From: Cephalotus follicularis
Lineage: Eukaryota > Streptophyta > Magnoliopsida > Oxalidales > Cephalotaceae
Assembly: GCA_001972305.1 (NCBI GenBank)
Contig: BDDD01000082.1
Span: 665,627 to 729,626 of the forward strand
Direction of reading: 5' to 3'
DNA length: 64,000 bases
Position 1 is the stretch's first letter. Every line of letters starts with the position of its first letter. The notes beneath the pieces were generated by a model. The model saw nothing but the letters and a program-made list of their open reading frames with translations, was not told the DNA's origin and made no database searches. Below, piece after piece: positions 45,605-56,051 of the stretch. The position numbers and the translations under genes are program-made.

Positions 45605-46618
45605 TTATTCATCAGTTTTAAAAAGATGAGGGTGTTCCTTCCTTAAGGTTTCCTCCAATTCCCATGTGGCTTCCTCGACTCCATGATTCCTCCATAGCAC
45701 TTTTACCAAAGGAATTGTCTTGGTCCGTAGAATTTGTTCTTTATAATCCAAGATTTCTACTGGTTGTTCGTCATAGGATAAGTCTTGCCGTACTTGTATT
45801 GGTTCAGCTCTTAAAACATGAGATGGGTTAGCCATATATTTCCGAAGAAGCGATATATGGAACACATTGTGAATGTGAGAGAGATCTGGTGGTAATGCGA
45901 GCTTATATGCAACTTTCCCGATTCTTTCCAGAATCTCAAATGGTCCAATATATAGTGGACTAATCTTTCCCTTCTTGCCAAATCTCATCACTCCTTTCCA
46001 TGGTGATACCTTTAGAAATACGAAATCTCCCACTTCAAAGTGCAACTCCCTTCATCTTTTATCTGCATAGCTCTTCTGCCAACTTTGGGCTGTTAAGAGG
46101 CGTTTCCGAATCAGCTTTACCTTTTCAGTTGTTACTTGTACCATTTCTGGTCCTAATAGTTTCCGTTCTCCTACTTCTTCCCAACATATAGGTGTTCGAC
46201 ACCTTTGTCCATATAGTGCTTCAAAAGGTGCCATCTGTATGCTGGCTTGGAAACTATTATTGTAGGCAAATTCAATCAGGGTGACATGCTGCTCCCAATT
46301 TCCTTGAAAATCTATAACACAAGCTCTTAACATCTCTTCCAATGTTTGAATAGTTCGTTCGGATTTCCCATTTGTCTGTGGGTGGTATGCTGTACTAAAA
46401 TTTAATCTTGTACCCAAAGCATTCTGTAGACTCTTCAAAAAGCGTGACGTGAAGCGGGGGTCTCGATCAGAAACAATTGATACTGGTACGCCATGTAATC
46501 TGATAATTTCTTGTTCATATATCCTAGCCAGTTGGCACAGCGAATGACTGTCTTTGATCGGTAGAAATGAGCATATTTCGTTAATCGGTCCACAATTACC
46601 CATATAGCATTACCCATA
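45605..46618 (-). pseudogene. Gy3 integrase core and chromodomain fragment
   Basis: Reading leftward from 46618: integrase core with AIWVIVDRL, SDRDPRFTSRF (second catalytic Asp) and GKSERTIQ (catalytic Glu); then the C-terminal region ([27 protein letters not shown]) and a chromodomain-like end (EEATWELEETL, EHPHLF). The first catalytic Asp and zinc-binding region are lost. One stop at about 46048 (aligned Arg, CGA to TGA). A 14-bp word, acccatatagcatt, is duplicated at the 5' junction (46601-46628). Confidence 0.88.
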
Positions 46619-46624
46619 TAGCAT

Positions 46625-47106
46625 TATTTCCAACAAAATTCTATTTTCTCCTCTTCCATTCTTTCTCTCATTCTCTCTTCCTTCTCTTCTTTCTCTTTCT
46701 CTCTTCCTTCTCTCAGTAAACACATTCTCTCAATTCTTCTTTACCTCTCACTCAACATTACACATATATATAGGGTAAAAACGCCGCCTCCATTTTTGTA
46801 GTTTTCTGCCCATTTTTAACGCGTCCGTTCGTTGCTCGACATGTGGCGCACAAAACATCAAAAAGGACTCAAAGAGTCGATGTTTAACGCAAAGTGTCGA
46901 CGGTTTTCCCTCAAAGTGTCGCCAGTTAACAGAATTATCAAATAAAAAAGGCTTTAAGCGTCGGCGGTTTAGAAATAACAAAGGAATAAGCGTCAGCGCT
47001 TTTGGCCTCAACCCCCCGAGCGTTAGGGTCATAGAACGGGTCCCTTAAAATATTTCCCTATCTCAACAATAGTAATAAAATTTTACAAAATTTTCCGGTC
47101 ATTACA
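46625..47106 (-). repeat. Gy3 5' LTR remnant (482 bp, U3 side)
   Basis: It matches 3' LTR sequence near 44885-45565 in order, including the pyrimidine run, TATATATA and TCGA-type words at 46865-46990, with a deletion near 47008 relative to the other LTR. It ends abruptly at the integrase junction. Confidence 0.88.
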
Positions 47107-47411
47107 TAACTCCTGAAGCCTCATAAGTATGGCGCAAACGGTTTCAAGCTTTTCATGCTGTCTTTGCAATTCTGGGACCATACTTGCAATCGTTAAGAAT
47201 CGAGCTTGCTTATCCTCATCATACCATTTGGACACCCTGACCTTTTGCTCTTCGGATGGATTAAGTCCCAATTTAGGGGGTCCTCAGTCATGACATGATT
47301 GAGATTCATGCTCGTTAGAACTAAGTGCAAATTGCACTGCCAGTCCAAAAAGTTTGGACCCTTAAGCTTGTTGGTTCCCAAAATTCTTCCAATTGCGGTG
47401 CTTATAGACAT
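47107..47411 (-). pseudogene. Co2 gag N-terminal part
   Basis: Starts MSISTAIGRILGTNKLKGPN at 47411, matching Co1 MSVSAAIARVLESNKLDGP. It runs with one or more frame changes near 47270 to QRQHEKLETVCAILMRLQEL at the Gy3 junction. It continues at 43316. Confidence 0.85.
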
Positions 47412-47952
47412 TATAGTGGTATATATAAATCTAGCAACCTATAAGAGGAAACAAAAAGTAAGAAATTATCAAATCATTCCATTTTGTTATTACCTTTAAC
47501 TCTTGGACTTTAGTAATTATGGTTCCTCCCAATATTCTAATCGTATTCCACACCTCCATGTGGAATTCAGGAAGCACCCGCCTCCTAGTGGCGATCAGAA
47601 TCTATCCAGATTATTATAGCCTCAACTGTCGGTGTAAGAGACATAATACCCAGATAGGTAGACCATTAGGTCAATTTACATTTCGGGCCCCGCCCTCAAT
47701 GTAAGATCCGATACAACATTCGGCTTCCCGGTTCAGTATGATCCCAACTGTCGCTGTGCAAACCATAAGCATCCTGTATAACTCCAAACCCACAATCCTC
47801 AAAGAAATTGACTTGTTTTGAAGCATCCACACGTGTCCATGTCCTGATGCCAAAACAAAGCCATTTCCTTCCAGTTCTCGCACTCTGAAGTTGAACAACA
47901 ATGGTCATACGGGGGACCTCTGCTGTCACAGTGCCATCCCCGATATGTTCAT
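47412..47952 (-). promoter_or_regulatory. Co2 leader, cut by Gy4
   Basis: Non-coding leader aligned with the Co1 leader (shared words TTCCACATGGAGGTGTG and GGGAGGAACCATAA). A splice-acceptor-like TTTCCTCTTATAG lies with its AG at 47440-47439, 28 nt before the ATG. It ends at 47952 where Gy4 LTR begins, so the PBS and 5' LTR are not in view. The small ORFs at 47519-48007 are not genes. Confidence 0.7.
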
Positions 47953-48781
47953 TGTCACGCCCCCATTTTCGAGAAGACAACATTAAAGTGGTAAAGGCAA
48001 TTAACATATAAATACAGCTTATGCAATACCATCAAATTTAAACTGATAAACAGAAAGTCAGTAGCGGAAGCATAAGAATTCATAAGCTGTAAACATGTAA
48101 CGTGCATCCCAAACTACACGCTACCAAATACAAGTCGGTCATTGTTAATCGCCCACAAATGGAGCATGATCACAATACAATATTAAATCCCATCATTAAA
48201 CAAACCATAGTACAGTACATTAGTCCTTAAATAAAACTCGGTTCATTACAAAACATGAGAAAAGTAAAACCAAGAACAAACATCATAACATCTTGTCCTT
48301 TGCCCATGCCAGTCCAACCGATCCACTGCATCAATCTGTAAAGTAGGGGGTTACCCTTTGTCCTCACTCGGCTAAGTCATAAAAGTAGCTCAGGATCAAC
48401 ATTAAATGCCTGTCATGTAATGTATGCATAAATGATGCAGTGTAGGAAATGTCAGTGTGTATATATATATATATATATATATATGAGAAATATATATATA
48501 TTTAGCAGTACAGTAAAATAACGGTAGGTACATATATAAGAAAATATATGTAACAATAACAATACAGTAGTGATCCAGCCAGGATCAAATCCACAAGCAC
48601 AGTAATGTCTGAAAAGGAGCAACAGGCAGTACTGTATGTCCATAAAGGACCACAACAGTCAGGCAGTATGTGTAACGCCGCCAACTCCTGGCCCCATGCT
48701 ACACTCCCACTCTGGTCCCTACTCCAGGCAACTGAGTAAGGCAACAGTACAGTATAGTGAGTCACCCAGCCATACTCCTAG
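47953..48781 (-). repeat. Gy4 LTR, 3' part
   Basis: Hairpin at 48097-48124 (ending 144 nt from the LTR end), conserved block as complement GGTTACCCTTTGTCCTCAC at about 48349-48367, a (TA)n run at 48460-48500 and the complement of GGGGCCAGGAGTTGGCGGCG at about 48676-48695. No gene; ORFs at 48452-48765 are repeat by-products. Confidence 0.8.
48097..48124 (-). other. Conserved LTR hairpin (Gy4)
   Basis: On the minus strand, GTAGCGTG pairs with CACGTTAC (one G-T wobble), loop TAGTTTGGGATG. Third distinct stem sequence, 144 nt from the LTR end. Confidence 0.7.
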
Positions 48782-51328
48782 TGTCACACCCCGCCTTTCA
48801 ATGCGTTGACAAACATATAAGGTGATATCAGAAATAAGCATAAAATAATATTCCAGCATTTCAATTAATAACCATAATTAAATTTTGCGGAAGCATTCGA
48901 TAAGCCAGAATATAAAATAAGCCGTCCGTACGCATCCCATACTACGTGCGGGTAAAACCACAATTATCCTTACATAAAAGGAAAATACAACACTACGAAC
49001 CGTTCAATTTTAAACTACAGTACAACACCATAAATAACAACCTTAAATCAAAAATAAGAAGCTTTCCAAGCTTCAGCAGCAGTCTCCAAATGTCCTTGCT
49101 TAATCTAAAATGGTAGGGGTTAGCTGTTGTCCTCACTTGGCTAAGTAGAATGATAATGTATGATAAGGAGTATATGAATGCAACATGTATGATAGTTTAT
49201 ATCAAAATAACATTTAATTGAGCCAATATATAAGCAATCATGCCAAGTGGCCATAAACAATCCATATGCAAGAATACCGCACAAGGGTACAATCAATCAG
49301 TCCAGTGGTTTGTCCGAAGAGCAGTATTGGGCTCAAGACGCCGCTAACCCCTAGCCTACGTCGAGCCACCTAGCTATCATCCCAACTCCACTGATGATAG
49401 GAGGCAAACAGTACTACCGGCATTTAGTGGGTAGCTAACAATCAGTTCTTCATTTGCAGACAGTATGGGTGGATGCTCTAGCCAACTCCTGGAACATAGG
49501 ACCACCTCCGTAGTCAGTGATGGCTCCTATCACTCGACTAACGGCAGTAAACATAGACAACCAATTCAATCAGTGCAATCCAATGTAATATTACATATGT
49601 GTATAATATGCAATATGAAAATTGTTTTCTTTAGAAACATTAACAATTCAGTAATCGTACCTCTCATAAGAGGAAAACGATATCAGTAACAGTAGTGGTT
49701 TCCAGTTGGAAACAAAACAGTAGGCAGTAAAACAGTAGGTGATAAATCAGTAGTTTCTTGTAATGATAGTTTTTCATTTGAAAACAATAGTTAACCTTAA
49801 TTGTGCATTTGATGAATAACTTCGTTCAATCGTTGAAATATAATAGTAGCAATGTTAAATAACATCAAACAGTAGATACTATGTAATGGTAGCATATGCA
49901 ATTCAATAACAGTACCAAACAGTAGCAATTCGATCAATTTATGCAATTTCTACCCAGAACAGTCGGCTGCCCTCAAGAACCAGTCGGTTGTTGGGTTGTG
50001 TAGTCGATTGCTTTGCCTTGGCAGTCGACTGGATAGGTTGAGTATTCGACTGTCAAGGGTGGCAGTCGACTGCCTCTGCCCAGAAAATGCAGGCAGTAGC
50101 ATGTCATGCAATGTAATTTCAATTTCCAATCAATTCCACACATGTAATCATGCAGAAAATAGACATACGTAATATGCATACTCATATCTTCCATAACATA
50201 TCGTTACCCCTACCTCAAATCGCTATCCCAAGATCAATTGAATTTGATTTTTCTCTTTGAGTTCCAAGTCACTTTTCATCAATCACTCTTTCACTTCCAG
50301 CGGAATCAATCTATGCATGTTTGTTTATGAATGCATGTATGAATATCAGTAGGTTTCAATGATTTTAATAGTGGTTTAATCATTAATCCATTTAAGTCTT
50401 AACTTTCCTCTTACCATTCTATCACTTTGTTCTTTGAATTCTATACCAATATCATTAAATCTCGGTTTCATTGATCTTAATTTATTTGACAGTAGGTATA
50501 TGCATACTTAGGAACCATTAAGCATATATCCTATCACTAATAACAATTAGAATCCATTTATAATCACTAATTCCATTGATCCCATTGCTACTTTCCATTT
50601 CAATTCCAAAGGTTGTTAATTATTATCCATTAACAGAAGATATACAACTTTTCCTACTCATTTTATCATCAAAATAACAAAGAATTCAGATTGAGAACTT
50701 ACCAAGAGTCTAAAGCCTCAAAGTCCTCCTTTTTGAGCTTTCTAACATCTCCAATGTAAGCCTTCCACAATCCTTAGTAACTCTCACTCCACTCTATGTT
50801 TCTAACACTCCTAACACCATTCAACATCTGATATAAAACCTGAATTCGTCAGATTCCATCCAAGTCATATGCACTCACATTCCATTCTTCTTTCCACCAC
50901 ATGCATTGTCCTCTTTCACTTTTCTCTCATAATATATTAATTTGTAGGTTTTAGAACTGCAGAGAACATGCAAACATTCCCCTTTTGCATGTTCTGGCAG
51001 GTGGTCGACGCATGTGCCCATACCTACCAATCATTCTTGTCCCTGTACATGCCAGGCATCTGTCCTGGAGCAATCCAGTCGACTGGATTTAGTAGGCAGT
51101 CGATTGCCTTCTTCACATGGCAAACAGTCGACTGTTGCTCTGTGACAGTCGGCTGTTTGGGTTAGATTAGGGTTTCCTAGTGTTTGATACTTCACCAATT
51201 GCACTTCCAATCAACCCCAAGCAATTATCAATCACAAAAATCAGTATAATTGGACAGATAACTCAATCAAAATATATTTTGTTTCGATTTTGGATCAATA
51301 TACATTAATTGAAGTTACGGTTATTACA
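48782..51328 (-). repeat. Gy5 3' LTR (2547 bp)
   Basis: Minus strand TGTAATAACCG (51328) to GGTGTGACA (48782). TCGA words of the CAGTCGACTG type at about 51080-51150 and 49965-50080, TATA-like AATATATTA at about 50930-50940, donor CTTG/GTAAGTTCTC with intron from about 50702 leftward, conserved block at 49113-49148, hairpin 48926-48951. ORFs inside are not conserved coding sequence. Confidence 0.92.
48926..48951 (-). other. Conserved LTR hairpin (Gy5, 3' copy)
   Basis: CCGCACG with CGTACGG on the minus strand, one C-A mismatch; loop TAGTATGGGATG. The 5' copy is perfect. The stem ends 144 nt from the LTR end. Confidence 0.65.
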
Positions 51329-51374
51329 TTTCCCCCTCCTTACAGAAAATTCGTCCTCGAATTTAGCCCTTACA

Positions 51375-54300
51375 TCACATTTTGAATAGGTGGGGAAATG
51401 TCTCCCTCATTTCGTCCTCACGCTCCCACGTAGCTTCCTCAGCTCCGTGAAAATGCCACAGCACTTTGACCATAGGGATGGTCTTGTTCCTTAGAACCTT
51501 TTCCTTGCGATCCATAATCCTCGTCGGTCTCTCTTCATAAGTCAATCTCGGACTAATGAATCCAGGGTCGTAGCTCAAAATGTCAGATGGGTCGGGTACG
51601 TATTTCTGTAACATGGAAACATGAAATATGTTATGCACGTCCGACAAGCTAGGCGGTAGTGCAATTTGGTATGCTACCTCCCCCACTCTCTCCAATATTT
51701 CGTAAGGTCCAATATATCTTGGAGCTAACTTCCCCTTGAGGCCAAAACGGTGTATCCCTTTCGAAGGCGAAATCTTCAAGAACACATGATCCCCCTTCTC
51801 AAATTCCAACTTCCTCCTCTTGTTGTCGGCGTAACTCTTCTAACGACTCTATGCGGCTAGCAGTCTCCTCTTGATCATCTCCACTTTATCAGTGGTCTCT
51901 TGTACCAAATCAGGTCCAAGCACTTGTCTCTCACCTACCTCATCCCAGCAAATAGGTGATCTGCACCTTCTTCCGTACAAAGCCTCATACGGAGCCATTC
52001 CAATGCTGGTGTGAAAACTGTTATTGTAGGAGAATTCAATCAATGCTAGATGATCCTCCCAACTCCTAGCAAAATCAATCATGCAAGCCCGTAACATATC
52101 CTCCAGTGTCTGGATAGTACGCTCGGACTGTCCGTCAGTCTGTGGATGAAATGCAGTGCTAAAGTTTAATGTTGTTCCCGTAGCTGCTTGGAACTTCTTC
52201 CAGAACCTTGAAGTAAATCTAGAATCTCGGTCGCAGACAATACTGACCGGCACTCCATGAAATCTCACTATCTCCCGAATATATAATCGAGCAAGCTTCT
52301 CGATAGAATATGTCATGTTCATCGGAAGAAAGTGTGCAGACTTAGTAAGTCTGTCCACAACAACCCATACCGCCTCATGCTGGTTTCGTGACCTTAGCAA
52401 TCCAGACACAAAGTCCATGGTTACGTGTTCCCATTTCCATTCAACCACTGGTAGCGATTGTAGCAGTCCGACAGGTTTCTGATGTTCAGCCTTCACTCTC
52501 TGACAGGTCAAACATCTTGCTACATATTTAGCAATTTCCCATTTCATACCACTCCACCAGTAATTCTTCTTCAGGTCGTGCCACATCTTGGAACTTCCTG
52601 GGTGAACACTGTATCTCTATTTATGAGCTTGTTGCAATAGTTCATTCTTGATACTATCGTCATCTGGAACACATATCCTTCCTCGGAACTTCAATATGCC
52701 ATCGGTATGTATGGAGAATTCAGAATCAGTGTCTAGGTTCTCACGAATACTCCAAAATTCAGCATCACTATACTGAGCAGTTAAAATACGCTCGAGAAGT
52801 TCCGGTTGTGCTCTCATACTTGCCACAATCACTCCTCGGGAAACCATGAACGGATTCCAACTCTGAAATTCTTCCAATAGCTTCCACTGTGAAACCATAG
52901 CTCCAGCAATCATCGCTTTGCGACTCAGCGCATCAGCCACTACATTCGCCTTTCCCGGGTGGTGTTGAATATTGCAGTTGTAATCATTGAAGAATTCCAC
53001 CCATCGCCTCTGTCTCATGTTGAGCTCTTTCTGGGAAAACAAATACTTCAAGCTCTTGTGGTCAGTGAAGATTTCAAACTGAGCACCGTAGAGATAGTGT
53101 CTCCATTTCTGCAAAGCAAACACTATGGCTACCAATTCAAGATCGTGTACGGGATAATTTTCCTCGTACGGTTTTAAATTCCTCGAGGCGTATGCAATTA
53201 CCCTACCATGTTGCATCAGAACACATCCCAAACCTTTTTCCAAAAGCATCGGTGTAAACAGTAAATCCCTCATTCCCTTCCGGTAATGCCAACACTGGTG
53301 CCGAAATCAACCGACTCTTTAACTCTTGGAAACTCGCTTCACAGGAATCATCCCACACAAAATTGGACTTCTTCTGAGTCAACTGTGTCAGTGGTGCAGC
53401 AAGCTTCGAGAATCCCTTGATGAATCTCCGATAATAGCCAGCCAATCCCAAGAAACTACGAACCTCCGTTACGTTCTTCGGTTGGGGCCAATCAACAATG
53501 CTCTCAATCTTCGCAGGGTCCGCTGACAATCCTTCACTCGACACTATGTGACCAAGGAACGTCACATGATCTAGCCAGAATTCACACTTGCTGAATTTGG
53601 CATACAGTTGTTCCTTCCGTAGTGTATGCAGTACAATTCTCAAGTGCTGCATGTGTTCCTCAGTGCTTTTTGAGTAGATCAGGATGTCATCTAAGAATAT
53701 AACGACAAACTGGTCCAGATAGGGTTGGAACACCTTGTTCATTAAGCACATAAAAGCTGCAGGAGCATTAGTCAAACCAAACGGCAGTATCAGGAACTCA
53801 TAGTGCCCATATCTGGTTCGAAATGCAGTTTCTCCACATCGCCTTCTCTAATCCTCAACTGATGGTAACCTGTTCTCAGGTCAAGTTTGGAGTATACAGT
53901 TGAGCCTTGCAGCTGGTCGAACAACTCCTCAATATGTGGTAGAGGATACTTGTTCTTCACAGTCACTTGATTAAGCAGCCTGTAATCAATGCATAGACGC
54001 ATCGATCCATCCTTCTTCTTTACAAACAGAACCGGTGCGCCCAACGGTGATACACCCGGTCTGATAAACCCTTTGTCAAGGTAATCTTGCAATTGAATTT
54101 TTAACTCCTTCAGCTCAGTAGGAGCCATTCGGTATGGCGCTCTGGATATAGGAGCAGTTCCAGGCAATAGCTCAATGCTGAACTCGACATCTCTCTCCGG
54201 TGGCAACGAAGTGAGTTCATCTGGAAACACATCAGGAAATTCACATACAACAGGCACTTGTTCAATATTAGGCGTACCTTTCGTATGATCAATCACATAC

Positions 54301-55946
54301 GCCAAGTAACCTTCGCATCCATGCTCGAGATATTTTTGTGCTCGTGTATATGGAATGATCGGAGTAGTAACATTCTTCTCCCCGATAAACTTGCACTCCG
54401 TCCCATCTTGCAGATAAAAGGTCATCATCTTGTTATAGCAATCCACACAAGCATGATGAGCATACAGCCAATCCATCCCCAAGATTACATCAAAATCTCG
54501 GATAGGTAATACTATCAAGTTAGCGGATAGTTCAATCCCAGCTATCATGATTTCACAGCCTTTCATAACAGTGTCAGATAAAAGACAAGTACCCGCAGGA
54601 GTACTCACTTCCAAGACATATGATAGTCTAGTAGTAATGCCATGCAAATTGCGCGCAAATTCAGATGCAATGAATGAATGCGTCGCACCAGGATCAATTA
54701 ATACATGAGCTAATATGCCATATATATAGATAGTACCTCCCACAACAGTAGTAGATTCAGGTACATCATCTTTAGATAGGGTATAGACCCTACCTTTCAT
54801 AATCCCCTTCCCGGTGTCTCTTCGTGGTGGAGCCGCCGCAACACTGCCACTAGCGCCAGCACTTCCTTGTTGGCCGCGTACTTGTTCCCTTGTCATTGGG
54901 CAATTCATCACTTTGTGACCTTGTGAACCACACCTTAAGCACTTTCCCGTCTTCTTCCAGCATTGAGACTCATCATGATTCGGACGACCACAGAAAGTAC
55001 ATCCGCTTGCATTCGGTTGACTATTTCGGTTAGGTGTCCTTGATCGTGTGCGTTGAGAATTCCATTGCCCTTTGTTGTCAAATCTGGTTGACTTAGCAAG
55101 ATTATTGCTTCCCTACCCCCTTGACTGTGTAGCCCTCGATGGAACAACTCAAGATCGTTCTGCTCTCCTTTCATTCGCGTCAGCTTCCAGAATCATTGCT
55201 CTTTCAGCAACATCAACAAAAGTGGTCAGCTGTAACAATAACAATTTGGACCTGATATCTGGTCGAAGGCCTTTCAAGAACCTTTGTATCATCCGTGACT
55301 CACCCTCAACAAGATAAGGCGTGTGTCTCGCCAGCTCCACGAATCTAGTCTGATATTGAGCTACCGTCATCTCTCATTGACGTAACTCCATCAGCTCTGT
55401 CTCCCGACGATCTCGTTCAATCTACGGTACGTAAGTACCAAGAAACTCGAACTGGAATCTGTCCCAAGTCCTGTCAAACCCACGGTTTTCCCATTTCGCT
55501 TCAGTTCTCTCCCACCAATAAGTTGCCTCGCCCCATAAGCGGTACACAACAAAATTAAGCTTTTGGTCATCAGTGCATTCTAGGGCAGCAAATATCTTTT
55601 CTAGGTCTCTGATCCACAGTTCAGCTATGGTAGCATTCAACTCACCATTGAAAGTTGGAGGATTCTGTCTCATGAACCGCTCCAGGTCTCTGCCAAAATC
55701 ACCGACATGATTGACTTCTGGAACACACTGTCGGGCTTGAGTAGCTTCATACATCTGTCTCATCTGTTCCATGTTCGCTGCATTGGCTTGGATCTGCTGT
55801 TGGAAAAGATCAGCCATGCGTTCGAAGTTACTCCTCTCATCGTGTACTGGAGGAACATTCACCTCCGGGGCATTTTCGTGAACAGGCGGGGCATTGTTCC
55901 CCTCGTCAGCTCTACACCTTCCACGTCTACCCTTCCTTAGATCCAT
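51375..55946 (-). pseudogene. Gy5 gag-pol, nearly intact frame
   Basis: Starts MDLRKGRRGRCRADEG at 55946. One frame holds gag core, two knuckles ([14 protein letters not shown] and [14 protein letters not shown], about 54990-54900), protease [11 protein letters not shown] (about 54700; D-P-G replaces D-S-G), RT with FLDDILIYS (about 53690), RNase H with YTDAFGK (Asp kept, about 53245), integrase zinc region and DDE core (about 52590-52080), and a C-terminal chromodomain motif (EEATWEREDEM, FPHLF). Stops: 55419, 55374, 55149, 55113, 52614, 51849 and 51840. A one-base loss near 53822 and a one-base gain near 53240 cancel, leaving about 190 codons out of frame. The DPG change may disable the protease, so it is probably non-autonomous. 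Confidence 0.93.
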
Positions 55947-56020
55947 TTCGTTTCCTATATGGAATGACAAAAATCATTAGGAAACAATTCACTAAATTTC
56001 CGAGAAACTTATCCCAGCTT

Positions 56021-56048
56021 AGCATATATGAAATATGCTCTGATACCA
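56021..56048 (-). promoter_or_regulatory. Gy5 primer-binding site and adjacent hairpin
   Basis: The complement of 56037-56048 is TGGTATCAGAGC, the initiator-Met primer site. AGCATAT/ATATGCT hairpin at 56039-56021, loop TTCAT. The splice acceptor CATTCCATATAG ends at 55955, 8 nt before the gag ATG. Confidence 0.85.
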
Positions 56049-56051
56049 TGC

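Larger units (their letters stand above)
43317..47106 (-). mobile_element. Gy3: internally deleted gypsy chromovirus inside Co2 gag
   Basis: Perfect 5-bp target duplication TAACT at 43312-43316 and 47107-47111. The order on the minus strand is truncated 5' LTR (47106-46625), direct junction to integrase, chromodomain end, polypurine tract (45566-45580) and full 3' LTR (45565-43317). Everything from within the 5' LTR through PBS, gag, protease, RT and RNase H is missing. Removing Gy3 rejoins Co2 gag between RLQEL and YGA. Confidence 0.92.
20165..47952 (-). mobile_element. Co2: old minus-strand Ty1/copia element, host of nested insertions
   Basis: Co2 pieces are the 3' LTR (39588 down to 39201, continuing 20816 down to about 20190), gag-pol (43316 down to about 39590), the gag N-terminal part (47411 down to 47107) and leader (47952 down to 47412). 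Insertions inside it are Co1 (with Gy2) in the 3' LTR and Gy3 in gag. Gy4 begins at the leader edge, so the 5' LTR, if present, lies beyond the window. Gag, leader and LTR match Co1 in order and many motifs, so the two are relatives in opposite orientation. Lineage within copia is not assigned; Angela-like is a guess. Confidence 0.8.

Noticed and set aside
48460-48500. (TA)n run as a functional element
   Set aside because: Simple microsatellite in the Gy4 LTR; no counterpart in the other LTRs.
49465-49689. ORF repeated at 56695-56919, possible conserved small gene
   Set aside because: The repetition is just the two Gy5 LTR copies; differences between them show no coding-type constraint and no family is recognised.
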